From NCBI GenBank assembly GCA_963169055.1, contig CAUJFU010000444.1:1-15735 (forward strand): a stretch of DNA of 15,735 bases. Direction: 5' to 3'. The position numbers were made by a program, and so were the translations under genes. This document shows, one piece after another, positions 6,748 through 14,785 of the stretch. A model generated the notes under the pieces. That model saw only the letters and a list, made by a program, of their open reading frames with translations. It was not told where the DNA came from and ran no database searches. The DNA is from Myxococcota bacterium. GTDB taxonomy: Bacteria; Myxococcota_C; UBA6777. Each line of letters opens with the position of its first letter. Positions within the stretch are counted from its first letter, which is position 1.

Positions 6748-7512
6748 TTAGCGCAATTGATCGGGTGGTGGGGGCGGGAGGGCGATTTTTTTGTTGGCGA
6801 GAAGTTGTTGAACAAGGGCTTGTTGGTCGGGGGCAGTTTGTGTGGTGACGATGCCAAGGCTTTGGAGATCGCCTTTGGTGAGGAGGAGATGTTGGAGGAG
6901 TTGAAGGAGTTGTTGGGCTTCTTGTTTGTTTTGGGCGGGCTTTCCTGCTTGTGCGTTGGCGAGGAGTTGTTCGAGGTGGGTGAGGTGGAGTTGAAGCGCA
7001 GGAGGGATATCGCCAAGCAGAGAGAGAAGAAGGCGGACGATTTGTCGATGATGTTCGTACATAGAGCTATCCATTGGGAGGACACTCGGCAAGCAAAGGG
7101 CGTGTTGGAGGTGTTGCCATGCGGCATCGCGCTGTCCAGCCTCAAGGGCTGATTGCGCGGATTGAAGGGAGTTGGGGGCCTGTCGCCAATGTTTTTTTTC
7201 GGCGGCATAGACAAGGGCCGCGAGCAAGAAAGTTAAAAGAAAGAGAACACCCCACGTTCCGAGTCCCGCGAGCCAGCCCCAACGTTGCCACGCGCCCACG
7301 CCCGTCACCAACCACCCAAACACCCAGACGGGCAAAAAGACGAGTCGAGCATGAAAGCGGATCGTATCCGCCAAGACGCCCGTGATGACGAGGGCAATGC
7401 CGATCCCAAACAAGCGGTGCGGGAGATGAAGAAAGGGGTAAAACAAGTGAATAAGGCCGGCAAGTAGGCCAGAAGCAGCAAGAACGATCAATCCTTGGAG
7501 GTTGGCAAACAT
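6748..7512 (-). CDS. Four-helix membrane protein with a helical C-terminal domain, function unknown
   Basis: 254 residues. The ATG start has AGGAG 8 nt upstream. Four hydrophobic segments are visible at about 6-26, 33-50, 55-74 and 80-104. After KKHWR (about 107) a soluble tail follows. It starts with a TPR-like helix pair (SLQSAQSALEAGQRDAAWQHLQHA, about 115-138) and continues as Leu/Gln-rich amphipathic helices to 213. It ends in a proline run (PPPPP, 246-250). The compact N-terminal membrane bundle with a cytosolic or periplasmic helical tail suggests a small scaffolding or accessory membrane protein. I recognise no family. It precedes the cysteine-rich lipoprotein gene on the same strand by 210 bp, too far to call an operon with confidence. 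Confidence 0.75.
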   Translation of the reverse strand: MFANLQGLIVLAASGLLAGLIHLFYPFLHLPHRLFGIGIALVITGVLADTIRFHARLVFLPVWVFGWLVTGVGAWQRWGWLAGLGTWGVLFLLTFLLAALVYAAEKKHWRQAPNSLQSAQSALEAGQRDAAWQHLQHALCLPSVLPMDSSMYEHHRQIVRLLLSLLGDIPPALQLHLTHLEQLLANAQAGKPAQNKQEAQQLLQLLQHLLLTKGDLQSLGIVTTQTAPDQQALVQQLLANKKIALPPPPPDQLR

Positions 7513-7721
7513 CGGTCAGACTCCTGTGTTTGGGGAGGAGGAAAGAGTGGAGGCTGTGGTCAACGTAGCACAAACGCATCACAACATCCAAGCGGATCGT
7601 TTCGTCACCATTGCGCGGCTGTGTGGCGGGGCAAGAAGCAATGATCAAGAGCCGAAGAGACGGGGAATTTTGTGTGTGGGCGAGCATCGACGATCAAGTA
7701 CCGAAAGGATGGGGGGAGTTA
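7513..7721. other. Upstream region of the four-helix membrane protein gene
   Basis: 209 bp of non-coding DNA before the MITE-like element. It contains two related stretches, GATCAAGAGCCGAAG (from about 7645) and GATCAAGTACCGAAAGG (from about 7692). A CCGAAAGGATGG (7701-7712) is repeated exactly inside the neighbouring element (7865-7876). No promoter stands out. Confidence 0.4.
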
Positions 7722-7789
7722 GAGGGTGTTTAACAGATCTAGATCTTTTGGATGGGTACACAGAAACATCGAAGGATTGGCGCTCTTCT

Positions 7790-7856
7790 TACCCCTCACC
7801 CCCCCAGCCCCCCTCTCCCCGCGACGCTGCGCTGCGGAGGCGAGGGGGGAGAAAAG
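7790..7856 (+). repeat. C/G-rich palindromic unit, left copy
   Basis: It reads CCCTCACCCCCCC, AGCCCCCCTCTCC, a CGCG-containing centre, then GGCGAGGGGGGAGAAAAG. CCCCCCTC pairs with GAGGGGGG to close a large hairpin. The layout matches the reverse complement of 7990-8070. CCTCACCCCCC-x-CCCCCTCTCC units of this general look are dispersed in many bacterial genomes. Confidence 0.55.
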
Positions 7857-7991
7857 CGGAACATCCGAAAGGATGGTGAAGGATTGCAAACGTTGCCTTG
7901 CATCGAAGACGGGTGGAACGAAAGAATAGAAGAAAAAGAAAAGGAGACAATGCATAAAAAGACGGATAATCCGCATGATTTGTCTTATTCT

Positions 7992-8067
7992 TTCCCCCTC
8001 TCTACGCAGCGATTCCTAGAGCGACCGCGTGGAGAGGGGGGTGACGCGAAGCGTCGGGGGGTGAGGA
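7992..8067 (-). repeat. C/G-rich palindromic unit, right inverted copy
   Basis: On the minus strand it reads CCTCACCCCCC, the mini-hairpin GACGC-TTC-GCGTC, then CCCCCCTCTCCACGC, a centre with TCTAGGAA, and GCGTAGAGAGGGGG. The arms CCCCCTCTC-ACGC and GCGT-GAGAGGGGG pair. It has the same design as the left copy but carries the additional small hairpin (8043-8055). Confidence 0.55.
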
Positions 8068-8120
8068 CACGCGAATCTAACCACCTTCTCTCCAAAACAA
8101 ACCTATTTCTAGACACCCTC

Positions 8121-11100
8121 TTATTCGCTTTCGGAGGAGCGGGCGAGCTTGATGCCGAGCTTTGCGAAGTTTTCGTTGATGGCGAAGCGTAGGTCGCTAA
8201 GCAAAACGAAGCGCTGGAGGGGATCTTGGACGGCGACTTGGAGGGTGAAGTCGATGTTTTCTTCGTTAAAGTCTTCGAGTTGGACGTAGGGTGCGGGGTT
8301 TTGGAGGATTTGAGGGTGTTGTTGCGCGATGCGCAAGAGAATGTCTTGGATGGTGCGGGGTGTATTTTCGGTGGCGACGCTGATCTGGAGAGTGGCGATG
8401 ATGTGGGAAGGGCCCATGCTCCAGTTGATGACGCTCGATGTGAGGAGGGTGGCGTTGGGCAACAAGACGATGCGTCCGTCGGGAGATTCGACGGTGGTGG
8501 AACGTGCGGATATCTCACGCACAGTTCCGAGGATTCCGTTGACTTCGATGACATCGCCGACTTTGACGGATTGGCCGAAGGTGAGGATCAGGCCAGAGAT
8601 AAAGTTGTTGGCGATATCTTGTGTACCAAAGCCGATGCCGATGCCGATGACACCGGCAAATACAGCAAGGACGCCGATCCCAACGCCCATCCATTGGAGG
8701 CCGACAAGAACGCCGAGGATGATCGTGCTGTAGTGAACGACCGTATCGGCAGCGTGGCGGTTGGGCAAAGAGAACCGAAGCAGCGGATAGATCAGGTGGT
8801 GAAGGCGCTGTTTCAACCATGCAGACAACCAAAAGGAACCAAAGACAGATAGCAACAGTTTGAAGATGGAAACCACGGATATCTGGGTTTTTTCGATTTG
8901 GAAGAAAGGTGTATTGAGGAGGTTGACGACGGCTTTGTAGCCGCCTGCGATGCCCCATGTTTCGAGCAAAAGCGAGAGCGTGATCAGCGCGGTCAAGAGG
9001 GTGACGGCCAAGCGCAACAAGCGCAAGAGATTGTTTTGAGTGCGTTTGGTTTCGCCTTTGCCGCCTTGGAAGCGCGAGACGATCGCCATCGCCAGCGTCC
9101 AGATCAAAAGCTGGATGCTGTAGGCACTGAGCAACAACACGACACTCAAAAGCGTTCGAATGGTCAGAAAGATCGCGAGGCTGCGATAACCCGCAACAAA
9201 GATCCCAAAGATGCCGATGGCAAGGATATAAAAGACGGGATAAACACGGCGAACAATTAAGGCGGTGCGCGCACCAAACGCTGTGTCGGTTGGAATAAGC
9301 GCAAGGATCGGTTCTTTTTTCAAGAAGAGGTAAAGCACACCAAGCAAGATTCCCGCAACAAACAGGCTTTCAAGGATATGCACAAAGGTGATCGGGTATT
9401 GAGCCAGCGGTGCAAGCAGCAAGATCGGGTAGTTGAGGAAGGCAAACAGCGCCAGTCCTTTGAACAAGCGTCGAAAAGCGCGGGCGTCTTGATCGTTGAG
9501 GTTTGCAAGAAGCCGATCTGCCGGTGCTTTTGAAAAGAGCAGATCAGCGCTAACCCACAACAACCGCAGCCCAAAAAGCATCGCCCCGACGACTCCCAAC
9601 ACCCATTGCATATTTTGTGGAAATGAAAACACCCATCCCACCGTCAAAAGCGCCGCAAACAACAATCCAAAGGCCAAGATGCGGTGCGTTGCGCGCAGGA
9701 GCAAGGCAAAGCCACCGCGCAGTCCTTTGGCGGCTTCTTCGGTGAGTTTGGCTTCTGAAAGCGCCATACTTGAGGGGGGAGGTAGAATAGGCGCGATGAT
9801 CTCGGATGATGCGGCCTGAACGACCTCTATTGGGTCTTTGGTTTGGGGGGCTTCAAGGTTGGATGCGATGATCTCGGATGATTCGGCCTGAACGACCTCT
9901 GTTGTTTTTTTGGTTTGGGGGGCTTCAAGGAGATCGTCGGAGTCCGATGCTGGCGATGTATTGGTGGATGAGGGAGGATCGGCGATCGGGTCGGCAGATG
10001 AAGGAGGATCGGCGATCGGGTCGGCGTTATCGGACATCGAAGAAGTGTCGGACGATGAGGGCGGATCGGCGATCTGGTCGGAGGGGGCGGGAGTTGTGGC
10101 CGTTTGAGAGGATGCGGCAGAGGCGGGAGTTGGGGCCGTGACGAGTGTTGGGGTCGTTTTGGAGGATGAGGCCGTGGCGGGAGTAGGGGGTAGCGGAGGG
10201 GAGAGTGCGCGGGTGGCGCGTTTGAGGGGGTAGCGGAGGAGGAAGAAGAGGAGGAGGAAGGCCAATGCGTAGAGTGCAAGAAAAATACGCCGAGTGAGGT
10301 CTTGTTTGTCCCATGTTTTTTGGGCATCGTTGGAGAGCGTTTGAAACTGCGCGAGGAGAGGGTTTTTGTTGAGGTCGACGAGGGCGAGGGTGCGTGCGGA
10401 GACTTCGTTAAGGAGTTTGGCTTGGAATTCGAGGGGAAGGTGGTAGAGCAGGCCGCCTTTTTCTTTGGCGGCGAGGCTGCGTTTGAGGGACTGCATTTGT
10501 TCGACGGTGTAGAGGTAGAAGCGGTGTTGGGTTTGGTGGAATTCGTGGTTGAGGGTGTGTTCGTATCGTCGGATCTGGAGGTATTGGAGGTTTCGGCGGT
10601 GGAATTCGAGGATGGTGCGGTTGAGTTGGCTGGTGAGTTGAAAGAGCATCCGTTGATCTTCTTGTTGGATGCGGAGTTTTTCTTGTTCTTTGCGTTCGGT
10701 GACTTCGCGTCGGGCGCGTTCGGCGGCTTCGCGGGCAGCGCGTAGGCGTTCAGCGCGGGTGGGACGGCGTGGGTTGTTCTCTTCTTCGGCTTTTTTCTTG
10801 GCTTCGGCGGTTTCACGTTCAGCGGTTTCGCGTTCGGATTTGGCGGCGATATCGGCTTGTGTTTTTTCGTAATCAAGGGCAAGCCGGGCATCGTCTTCGG
10901 CCTTTTTTCGGGCAAGATCGAAGGCTTGTTGGCTATTTTCGATATCTTGGTTGCTTTGATTGAGGCGTGTTTGGGCTTGTTCGAGGCGTTTTTTTTCTTC
11001 TTTGACGAGGCGTTGCAGGTGTTTGAGATCGCGGAGGAGGGTGCGCCGTCTGGTTTTTTTGGGGTATCGTTCTTGGAGCCATTTGGCGGCGTCTTCGCGG

Positions 11101-11606
11101 AATTTGAGATAGCGTTCGAGGAGTTCTTTGAGGTTGGTGGCGCTTTGTTCACGGGAGAGCAGGAGAGATTGGAGTTTGACGAGGATGGTCTCGTTTTTTT
11201 CGCCCATCTCGGCGATCTTTGCGCGCAGTTTGAGGATCTTGTCTTCACGTCGCCAGCGTTGTTGTTTGGGGAGTTCGCGGAAACGGTTTTGGATGGTTTG
11301 GTATTGGGTGGCTTCTTTTTCGAAGCGCTCGCGTTGAAGAGGGTTGTTTTGTTTGATTTCTTTGATGTCTTTTTCGAGTTCTTCGAGGCGTTGTTTGAGT
11401 TGGAGGGTTTCTTGGTATTCGGAGACTTCGTTGCTGTCTTGGCTGCCAGAACGCCCAAGCATCCGATCCAAGGGGTTTTGCGCTTGGGCCGTGGGAAGGC
11501 TTGCCCAAAGTGGGAACAAGAAGAATCCACCAAGCACAAGGTGAATCGCAACATGAGACAGGCGAGAGTTTCGGGGTGGTGTGAGATGACCATCGGGCAG
11601 GGTCAT
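8121..11606 (-). CDS. Large MscS-superfamily mechanosensitive channel (MscK/MscM-like)
   Basis: 1161 residues from ATG at 11606, chosen for GGAG 7 nt upstream and because a signal peptide follows; the frame is open to 11669 without a good ribosome-binding site. The signal peptide (about 17-42) is cut after TAQA. A periplasmic coiled coil rich in Arg/Lys/Glu spans about 60-330, with helical sequence to about 430. One membrane helix (440-459) is followed by an unusual low-complexity linker (about 470-615). About eight hydrophobic helices follow (630-885), then the MscS core (about 910-1155). The core includes a Gly/Ala-rich pore helix (GIGVLAVFAGVIGIGIGFG, about 976-994), QDIANNFISG, VKVGDVIEV, GTVREISARSTTVESPDG and LLPNATLL. 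The family gates on membrane tension and releases solutes at hypo-osmotic shock in the inner membrane. Divergent from tldD; its stop codon abuts the MITE-like element. Confidence 0.9.
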   Translation of the reverse strand: MTLPDGHLTPPRNSRLSHVAIHLVLGGFFLFPLWASLPTAQAQNPLDRMLGRSGSQDSNEVSEYQETLQLKQRLEELEKDIKEIKQNNPLQRERFEKEATQYQTIQNRFRELPKQQRWRREDKILKLRAKIAEMGEKNETILVKLQSLLLSREQSATNLKELLERYLKFREDAAKWLQERYPKKTRRRTLLRDLKHLQRLVKEEKKRLEQAQTRLNQSNQDIENSQQAFDLARKKAEDDARLALDYEKTQADIAAKSERETAERETAEAKKKAEEENNPRRPTRAERLRAAREAAERARREVTERKEQEKLRIQQEDQRMLFQLTSQLNRTILEFHRRNLQYLQIRRYEHTLNHEFHQTQHRFYLYTVEQMQSLKRSLAAKEKGGLLYHLPLEFQAKLLNEVSARTLALVDLNKNPLLAQFQTLSNDAQKTWDKQDLTRRIFLALYALAFLLLFFLLRYPLKRATRALSPPLPPTPATASSSKTTPTLVTAPTPASAASSQTATTPAPSDQIADPPSSSDTSSMSDNADPIADPPSSADPIADPPSSTNTSPASDSDDLLEAPQTKKTTEVVQAESSEIIASNLEAPQTKDPIEVVQAASSEIIAPILPPPSSMALSEAKLTEEAAKGLRGGFALLLRATHRILAFGLLFAALLTVGWVFSFPQNMQWVLGVVGAMLFGLRLLWVSADLLFSKAPADRLLANLNDQDARAFRRLFKGLALFAFLNYPILLLAPLAQYPITFVHILESLFVAGILLGVLYLFLKKEPILALIPTDTAFGARTALIVRRVYPVFYILAIGIFGIFVAGYRSLAIFLTIRTLLSVVLLLSAYSIQLLIWTLAMAIVSRFQGGKGETKRTQNNLLRLLRLAVTLLTALITLSLLLETWGIAGGYKAVVNLLNTPFFQIEKTQISVVSIFKLLLSVFGSFWLSAWLKQRLHHLIYPLLRFSLPNRHAADTVVHYSTIILGVLVGLQWMGVGIGVLAVFAGVIGIGIGFGTQDIANNFISGLILTFGQSVKVGDVIEVNGILGTVREISARSTTVESPDGRIVLLPNATLLTSSVINWSMGPSHIIATLQISVATENTPRTIQDILLRIAQQHPQILQNPAPYVQLEDFNEENIDFTLQVAVQDPLQRFVLLSDLRFAINENFAKLGIKLARSSESE
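9786..10079 (-). repeat. Repeat-encoded low-complexity linker within the channel gene
   Basis: Two short repeat families are encoded in frame. IADPPSS occurs three times (codons within 10079-9960), twice as the tandem unit DPIADPPSS. A 24-codon unit, LEAPQTK--EVVQA-SSEIIA, occurs twice in tandem (9929-9786, 72-bp period). The plus strand shows this as GGATCGGCGATCGGGTCGGC and GATCTCGGATGATGCGGCC-type repeats. Confidence 0.75.
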
Positions 11607-11877
11607 GAGTCTTCTCCAAAGCGTGTGATAAAGGCCGACTATGGGCGCAGATCGCACCCACAGAAGCAAGCCTCGATAAGAAAAAGCAAGGAGTACGTTG
11701 CCGTGTCAGGCTCTTTTGGCGTACATTGCGCGGGAAACGGCGCACCATCGTAGATGGAGTGGGGGAACTCAGCAAGGATTGTGCCGTATGTTTGTCTGGA
11801 GATCACGTGATACATCCCGATGATAGGGAGTCATCGCGTGTTTGACTGGAAAAGAATCGCAAGAGAGGATGGATGGG
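11607..11877. promoter_or_regulatory. Divergent mscS-type / tldD control region
   Basis: 271 bp serve two divergent genes. A perfect 10-bp palindrome ATCACGTGAT (11802-11811) and an inverted repeat CGATGA-N7-TCATCG (11818-11836) lie on the tldD side, 42-76 bp before its start. A weak plus-strand promoter match is TTGCCG (about 11698) with TACATT 18 nt later. None of these is decisive. Confidence 0.35.
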
Positions 11878-13353
11878 ATGGCGTTGCAAGTCGAGATACA
11901 ACGGGCCGAGAAGTTGGCTGCACACCAAGCGAGCCAGATCTATGAGGCGTTTGGCGAGTCGTTGCGTGTACCGTTGACGCGGTTGTTGGGGTGGGGACGT
12001 GCCGCAGGAGCGGACTTTGTGGAGTTTTTCTTGGAGCGTCGGGCGGAATTGAATATGGCTGTGGAAAATGGCCAAGTGCGCAGCATTTCTCCGAGCCTTT
12101 CTGTGGGCGTTGGGGTGCGGGTGTTTCGAGGCCACCAAGACGGCTTTGTAAGCAGCAACGATGTTTCGTGGAACGGATTGAGGCGGGCATTGGAACAAGC
12201 CTTGTCGATGCTGGGCTTGGTGTTGCCGAGCGGAGGTCGTTGGGTTCCCGATGTGGCATTGGAACCTTTGCGCGATTATGCGGTGTTGCGGCAAAAAGAA
12301 GGATGGCGCGCACAGATGCCGAGTATCGGGGAGATCTGCGAGCATCTCCTGTCGGTCGAAGCTGCGATCACCAAAGAGGTCAAACATCGGCAATTTTCAG
12401 GGATCAACGCGTTGCAAGATTGGCAAGAAGTCTTGGTGGCTTCGAGTGATGGTATCTTTGCGCGGGATATCCGTTTGCATCAAACCGCTGCAGCCAACGC
12501 CCTGTGTGTCGAGGGCACGCACCGCGCACAAGTCGCCGAACGCGAGGGAAACTTCGGTCATCCGCGCTTTTTGCTGGATCTGGATCGAGAAGCCATCGCG
12601 ACGGCGTTGGCTGAACGTGCGGGACACCTGTTGCATGCGGACTTTGTACAAGCAGGCGAATATCCCGTCGTCATGGCCAATGCTTTCGGTGGTGTGATCT
12701 TTCACGAAGCGTGCGGTCACTTGTTGGAAACGACACAAGTCGAGAAAAAAACGACGCCGTTTTGGGACAAAAAAGGGCAGATGATCGCAAATGAAGCATT
12801 GACCGCGTGGGATGAAGGTCTCTCGGAAGGGTTGTTTGGTTCGCTTGATATGGACGATGAAGGGATGCCCGCACAACGGACATTGTTGATCGAAGATGGC
12901 GTCTTGCGAAACTTTTTGGCAGATCGTCTGGGTTCGCAAAAGACCGGCCATCCGCGCACAGGGAGTGGCCGTCGTCAAGATCACAGTTTTGCCGCCGCAA
13001 GTCGGATGCGCAATACCTACATCGGGCCGGGTTTGCATACGCCCGAAGAGGTCATCGCTTCCGTCGATCATGGGCTATATTGTAAAAAGCTCGGCGGCGG
13101 TTCGGTCGGTGCTACGGGTGATTTTAACTTTGGTGTGGCCGAGGCTTGGTTGATCGAGGGCGGAAAGATCACGCGGCCCGTCAAGGGAGCCACGTTGATC
13201 GGGACGGCTGCGGGGATCATGCCCAAGATATCGATGTGCGCAAACGATATCGGAACCGCCCCCGGTTTTTGTGGTTCGGTGAGCGGTCGGGTATATGTGA
13301 CAGTGGGACAGCCGCATCTACGGGTGGAACAGATTACAGTCGGTGGTCGTTGA
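11878..13353 (+). CDS. tldD: TldD metalloprotease subunit
   Basis: 491 residues from ATG at 11878, which has AGAGG 9 nt upstream. A TTG at 11842 and an ATG at 11869 are in frame but worse placed. The zinc-protease motif HEACGH (276-281; FHEACGHLLE) replaces the more usual HEAVGH. The C-terminal part has the family blocks GSGRRQ, SRMRNTYI, GGGSVGATGDFNFGVAEAW, ITRPVKGATLIG and SMCANDIG with Cys454, the likely third zinc ligand. TldD forms a cytosolic heterodimer with TldE that degrades short unfolded peptides. In some bacteria it matures peptide antibiotics or degrades CcdA. Only 27 bp separate it from tldE, a typical two-gene operon. No peptide precursor gene is evident nearby. Confidence 0.93.
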   Translation: MALQVEIQRAEKLAAHQASQIYEAFGESLRVPLTRLLGWGRAAGADFVEFFLERRAELNMAVENGQVRSISPSLSVGVGVRVFRGHQDGFVSSNDVSWNGLRRALEQALSMLGLVLPSGGRWVPDVALEPLRDYAVLRQKEGWRAQMPSIGEICEHLLSVEAAITKEVKHRQFSGINALQDWQEVLVASSDGIFARDIRLHQTAAANALCVEGTHRAQVAEREGNFGHPRFLLDLDREAIATALAERAGHLLHADFVQAGEYPVVMANAFGGVIFHEACGHLLETTQVEKKTTPFWDKKGQMIANEALTAWDEGLSEGLFGSLDMDDEGMPAQRTLLIEDGVLRNFLADRLGSQKTGHPRTGSGRRQDHSFAAASRMRNTYIGPGLHTPEEVIASVDHGLYCKKLGGGSVGATGDFNFGVAEAWLIEGGKITRPVKGATLIGTAAGIMPKISMCANDIGTAPGFCGSVSGRVYVTVGQPHLRVEQITVGGR

Positions 13354-13380
13354 TCGCGGCAACAAGGAGCAAGAAAGCAG

Positions 13381-14730
13381 ATGGATCGAATCGAGGCTTT
13401 GTTGGCGAGCGTCCATCGACTCGCTGGTTCGTTGGATATCAAGAAGTATGATCTTTCAGGCCGAGTATCGGAGGATATCTCGGTTTCGGTACAAGGTGGC
13501 CGTGTGGATCAGATGAGTGCAAGCGACAGCATCGGTGTGTTGGTGCGGGTGTGGCATCCATCAGGAGCCGTCGGCGTGGCCTCAACCTCCGATATCTCGG
13601 AGGGCGGGTTGGAAACAGCCCTTGCGATGGCCCGCGAAGTTAGCACACAAGCGCCGCGTGAAGATGCACCGATCTTTAGTCCCGAGGCAACGGCAGCATT
13701 GGCGGAAGTGGAGATGCCACAAGCGTTGGAGCCTGTGACTGCGGGGCTTTTGGCCGAGACGTTGTTGCGTGTTGAACAGCGGGTGTTGTCTGCGCATCCT
13801 GCGATGCAATCTATCCCGTACAACGGGCTTTCACAACAAGCCACTACATCCTTTTATCTGCATTCGGAAGGAGCGACACGGCGACAAAAAGCGGCGCGCT
13901 GTTCGTTGTACCTGTATCCAAAAGCTGAAGAAGTCGGAAGACGCGGACGGATGGGAAATGCCGTTCGCCAAGCTGCATCGTTTTCTGGGCTAGATATCGA
14001 TGGATGTGTCGAAGAATCGGTACAAAAGGTGTTGTCTCATCTGGATTACGAAAAGATCCCATCAGGGCGTTATGTGGTGGTGTTTTCACCTTCGGCGATC
14101 TTGGCCTTGCTTGGGGCGTTTTCTAATCTTTGGAATGCTCGGCATATCCTCGATCAAAAGAGCTTGTCTCGTCCCGAAGATATCGGAAAACAGATCGCGT
14201 CTCCATGTTTGTCTTTGTCCGATTATCCGCTGCATCCGTACAATATACGCATGCCTTTGTTTGATGGCGAAGGAACGCCCACGCGCAAAACAGCGATCCT
14301 TTCGGATGGACAGCTTGTCTCGTTTTTGCATTGCGCCAACACGGCTATGGTGATGGGGCAGCCATTGACAGGGCATGCGGTGGTGGGGGCGCGTGTTAGT
14401 GTGGACGCGCACTATCTCCACTTGCAGCGCGCACAATCCGCAACATCGGCACTTTCACTCGAAGCAGCAGACGATCTTGTGTACGTCGACAAGTTGACCG
14501 CGCTTCATGCCGGTACGCAGGCGCTTCAAGGTTCGTTCTCTCTGCCTTTCGATGGTTGGCGCTATCAACACGGAGAGCGCCGAAGCATCGAGGCCGCAAC
14601 CGTCGCAGGTGATCTCTTGCCGATGCTTCAACAGATCGTCCACGTCGGTCATGAAGAAAAAGCCCTTCCTTCGGGCGCTGCGGCGGAGGTTTGGGTTGAA
14701 GGCTTGTCGATCGCTGGTTCCGAAAGCTAG
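13381..14730 (+). CDS. tldE: TldE/PmbA protease subunit
   Basis: 449 residues, ATG preceded by AAGGAG 11 nt upstream. The N-terminal half has the PmbA/TldE pattern (VSVQGGRVDQMSASDSIGVLVRV, in which GVLVRV parallels TldD's GVGVRV). The C-terminal half has SGRYVVVFSPSAILALLGAF, LSLSDYPLHPYN, FDGEGTPTRKTAILSDGQLVSFLH and LPSGAAAEVWVEGLSIAG. It lacks the HExxxH zinc motif, as expected for the non-catalytic partner that lines the shared cavity with TldD. It follows tldD by 27 bp with no terminator between. It ends 55 bp from the convergent membrane gene, and I see no clear terminator in that short gap. Confidence 0.92.
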   Translation: MDRIEALLASVHRLAGSLDIKKYDLSGRVSEDISVSVQGGRVDQMSASDSIGVLVRVWHPSGAVGVASTSDISEGGLETALAMAREVSTQAPREDAPIFSPEATAALAEVEMPQALEPVTAGLLAETLLRVEQRVLSAHPAMQSIPYNGLSQQATTSFYLHSEGATRRQKAARCSLYLYPKAEEVGRRGRMGNAVRQAASFSGLDIDGCVEESVQKVLSHLDYEKIPSGRYVVVFSPSAILALLGAFSNLWNARHILDQKSLSRPEDIGKQIASPCLSLSDYPLHPYNIRMPLFDGEGTPTRKTAILSDGQLVSFLHCANTAMVMGQPLTGHAVVGARVSVDAHYLHLQRAQSATSALSLEAADDLVYVDKLTALHAGTQALQGSFSLPFDGWRYQHGERRSIEAATVAGDLLPMLQQIVHVGHEEKALPSGAAAEVWVEGLSIAGSES

Positions 14731-14785
14731 TCCACGGAAAACACGGAAAGCGGCAAAGAATGAGGAAAGAGAGGAAAGGGGCGAT

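Larger units (their letters stand above)
7722..8120. mobile_element. MITE-like non-autonomous insertion, 399 bp
   Basis: Terminal inverted repeats are GAGGGTGTTTA at 7722 and, read inward from 8120, GAGGGTGTCTA (10 of 11 positions identical). The element is flanked on both sides by TTA (7719-7721 and 8121-8123), compatible with a 3-bp target duplication. The right TTA is the stop codon of the channel gene on the minus strand. It holds no transposase-sized ORF. Inside are two palindromic C/G-rich units in opposite orientation. Size, terminal repeats and lack of coding capacity fit a MITE. The short, imperfect terminal repeats leave doubt, and the mobilising family is unknown. Confidence 0.5.

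Noticed and set aside
5610-7214. Minus-strand 534-codon open frame spanning two genes
   Set aside because: It overlaps the lipoprotein and membrane-protein genes in another frame; both of those have good starts and coherent proteins.
7726-8192. Plus-strand small open frames in the MITE-like region
   Set aside because: They translate the C/G palindromes into PPSPRR-type sequence and have no supporting start signals.
9827-11593. 588-codon Ser/Lys/Pro-rich frame inside the channel gene
   Set aside because: Out-of-frame shadow of the coiled-coil coding region; composition is that of a frame-shifted Lys/Glu-rich gene.
14731-14785. Possible bidirectional terminator between tldE and the convergent membrane gene
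   Set aside because: The 55-bp gap has only A/G-rich sequence and no stem with a T run.
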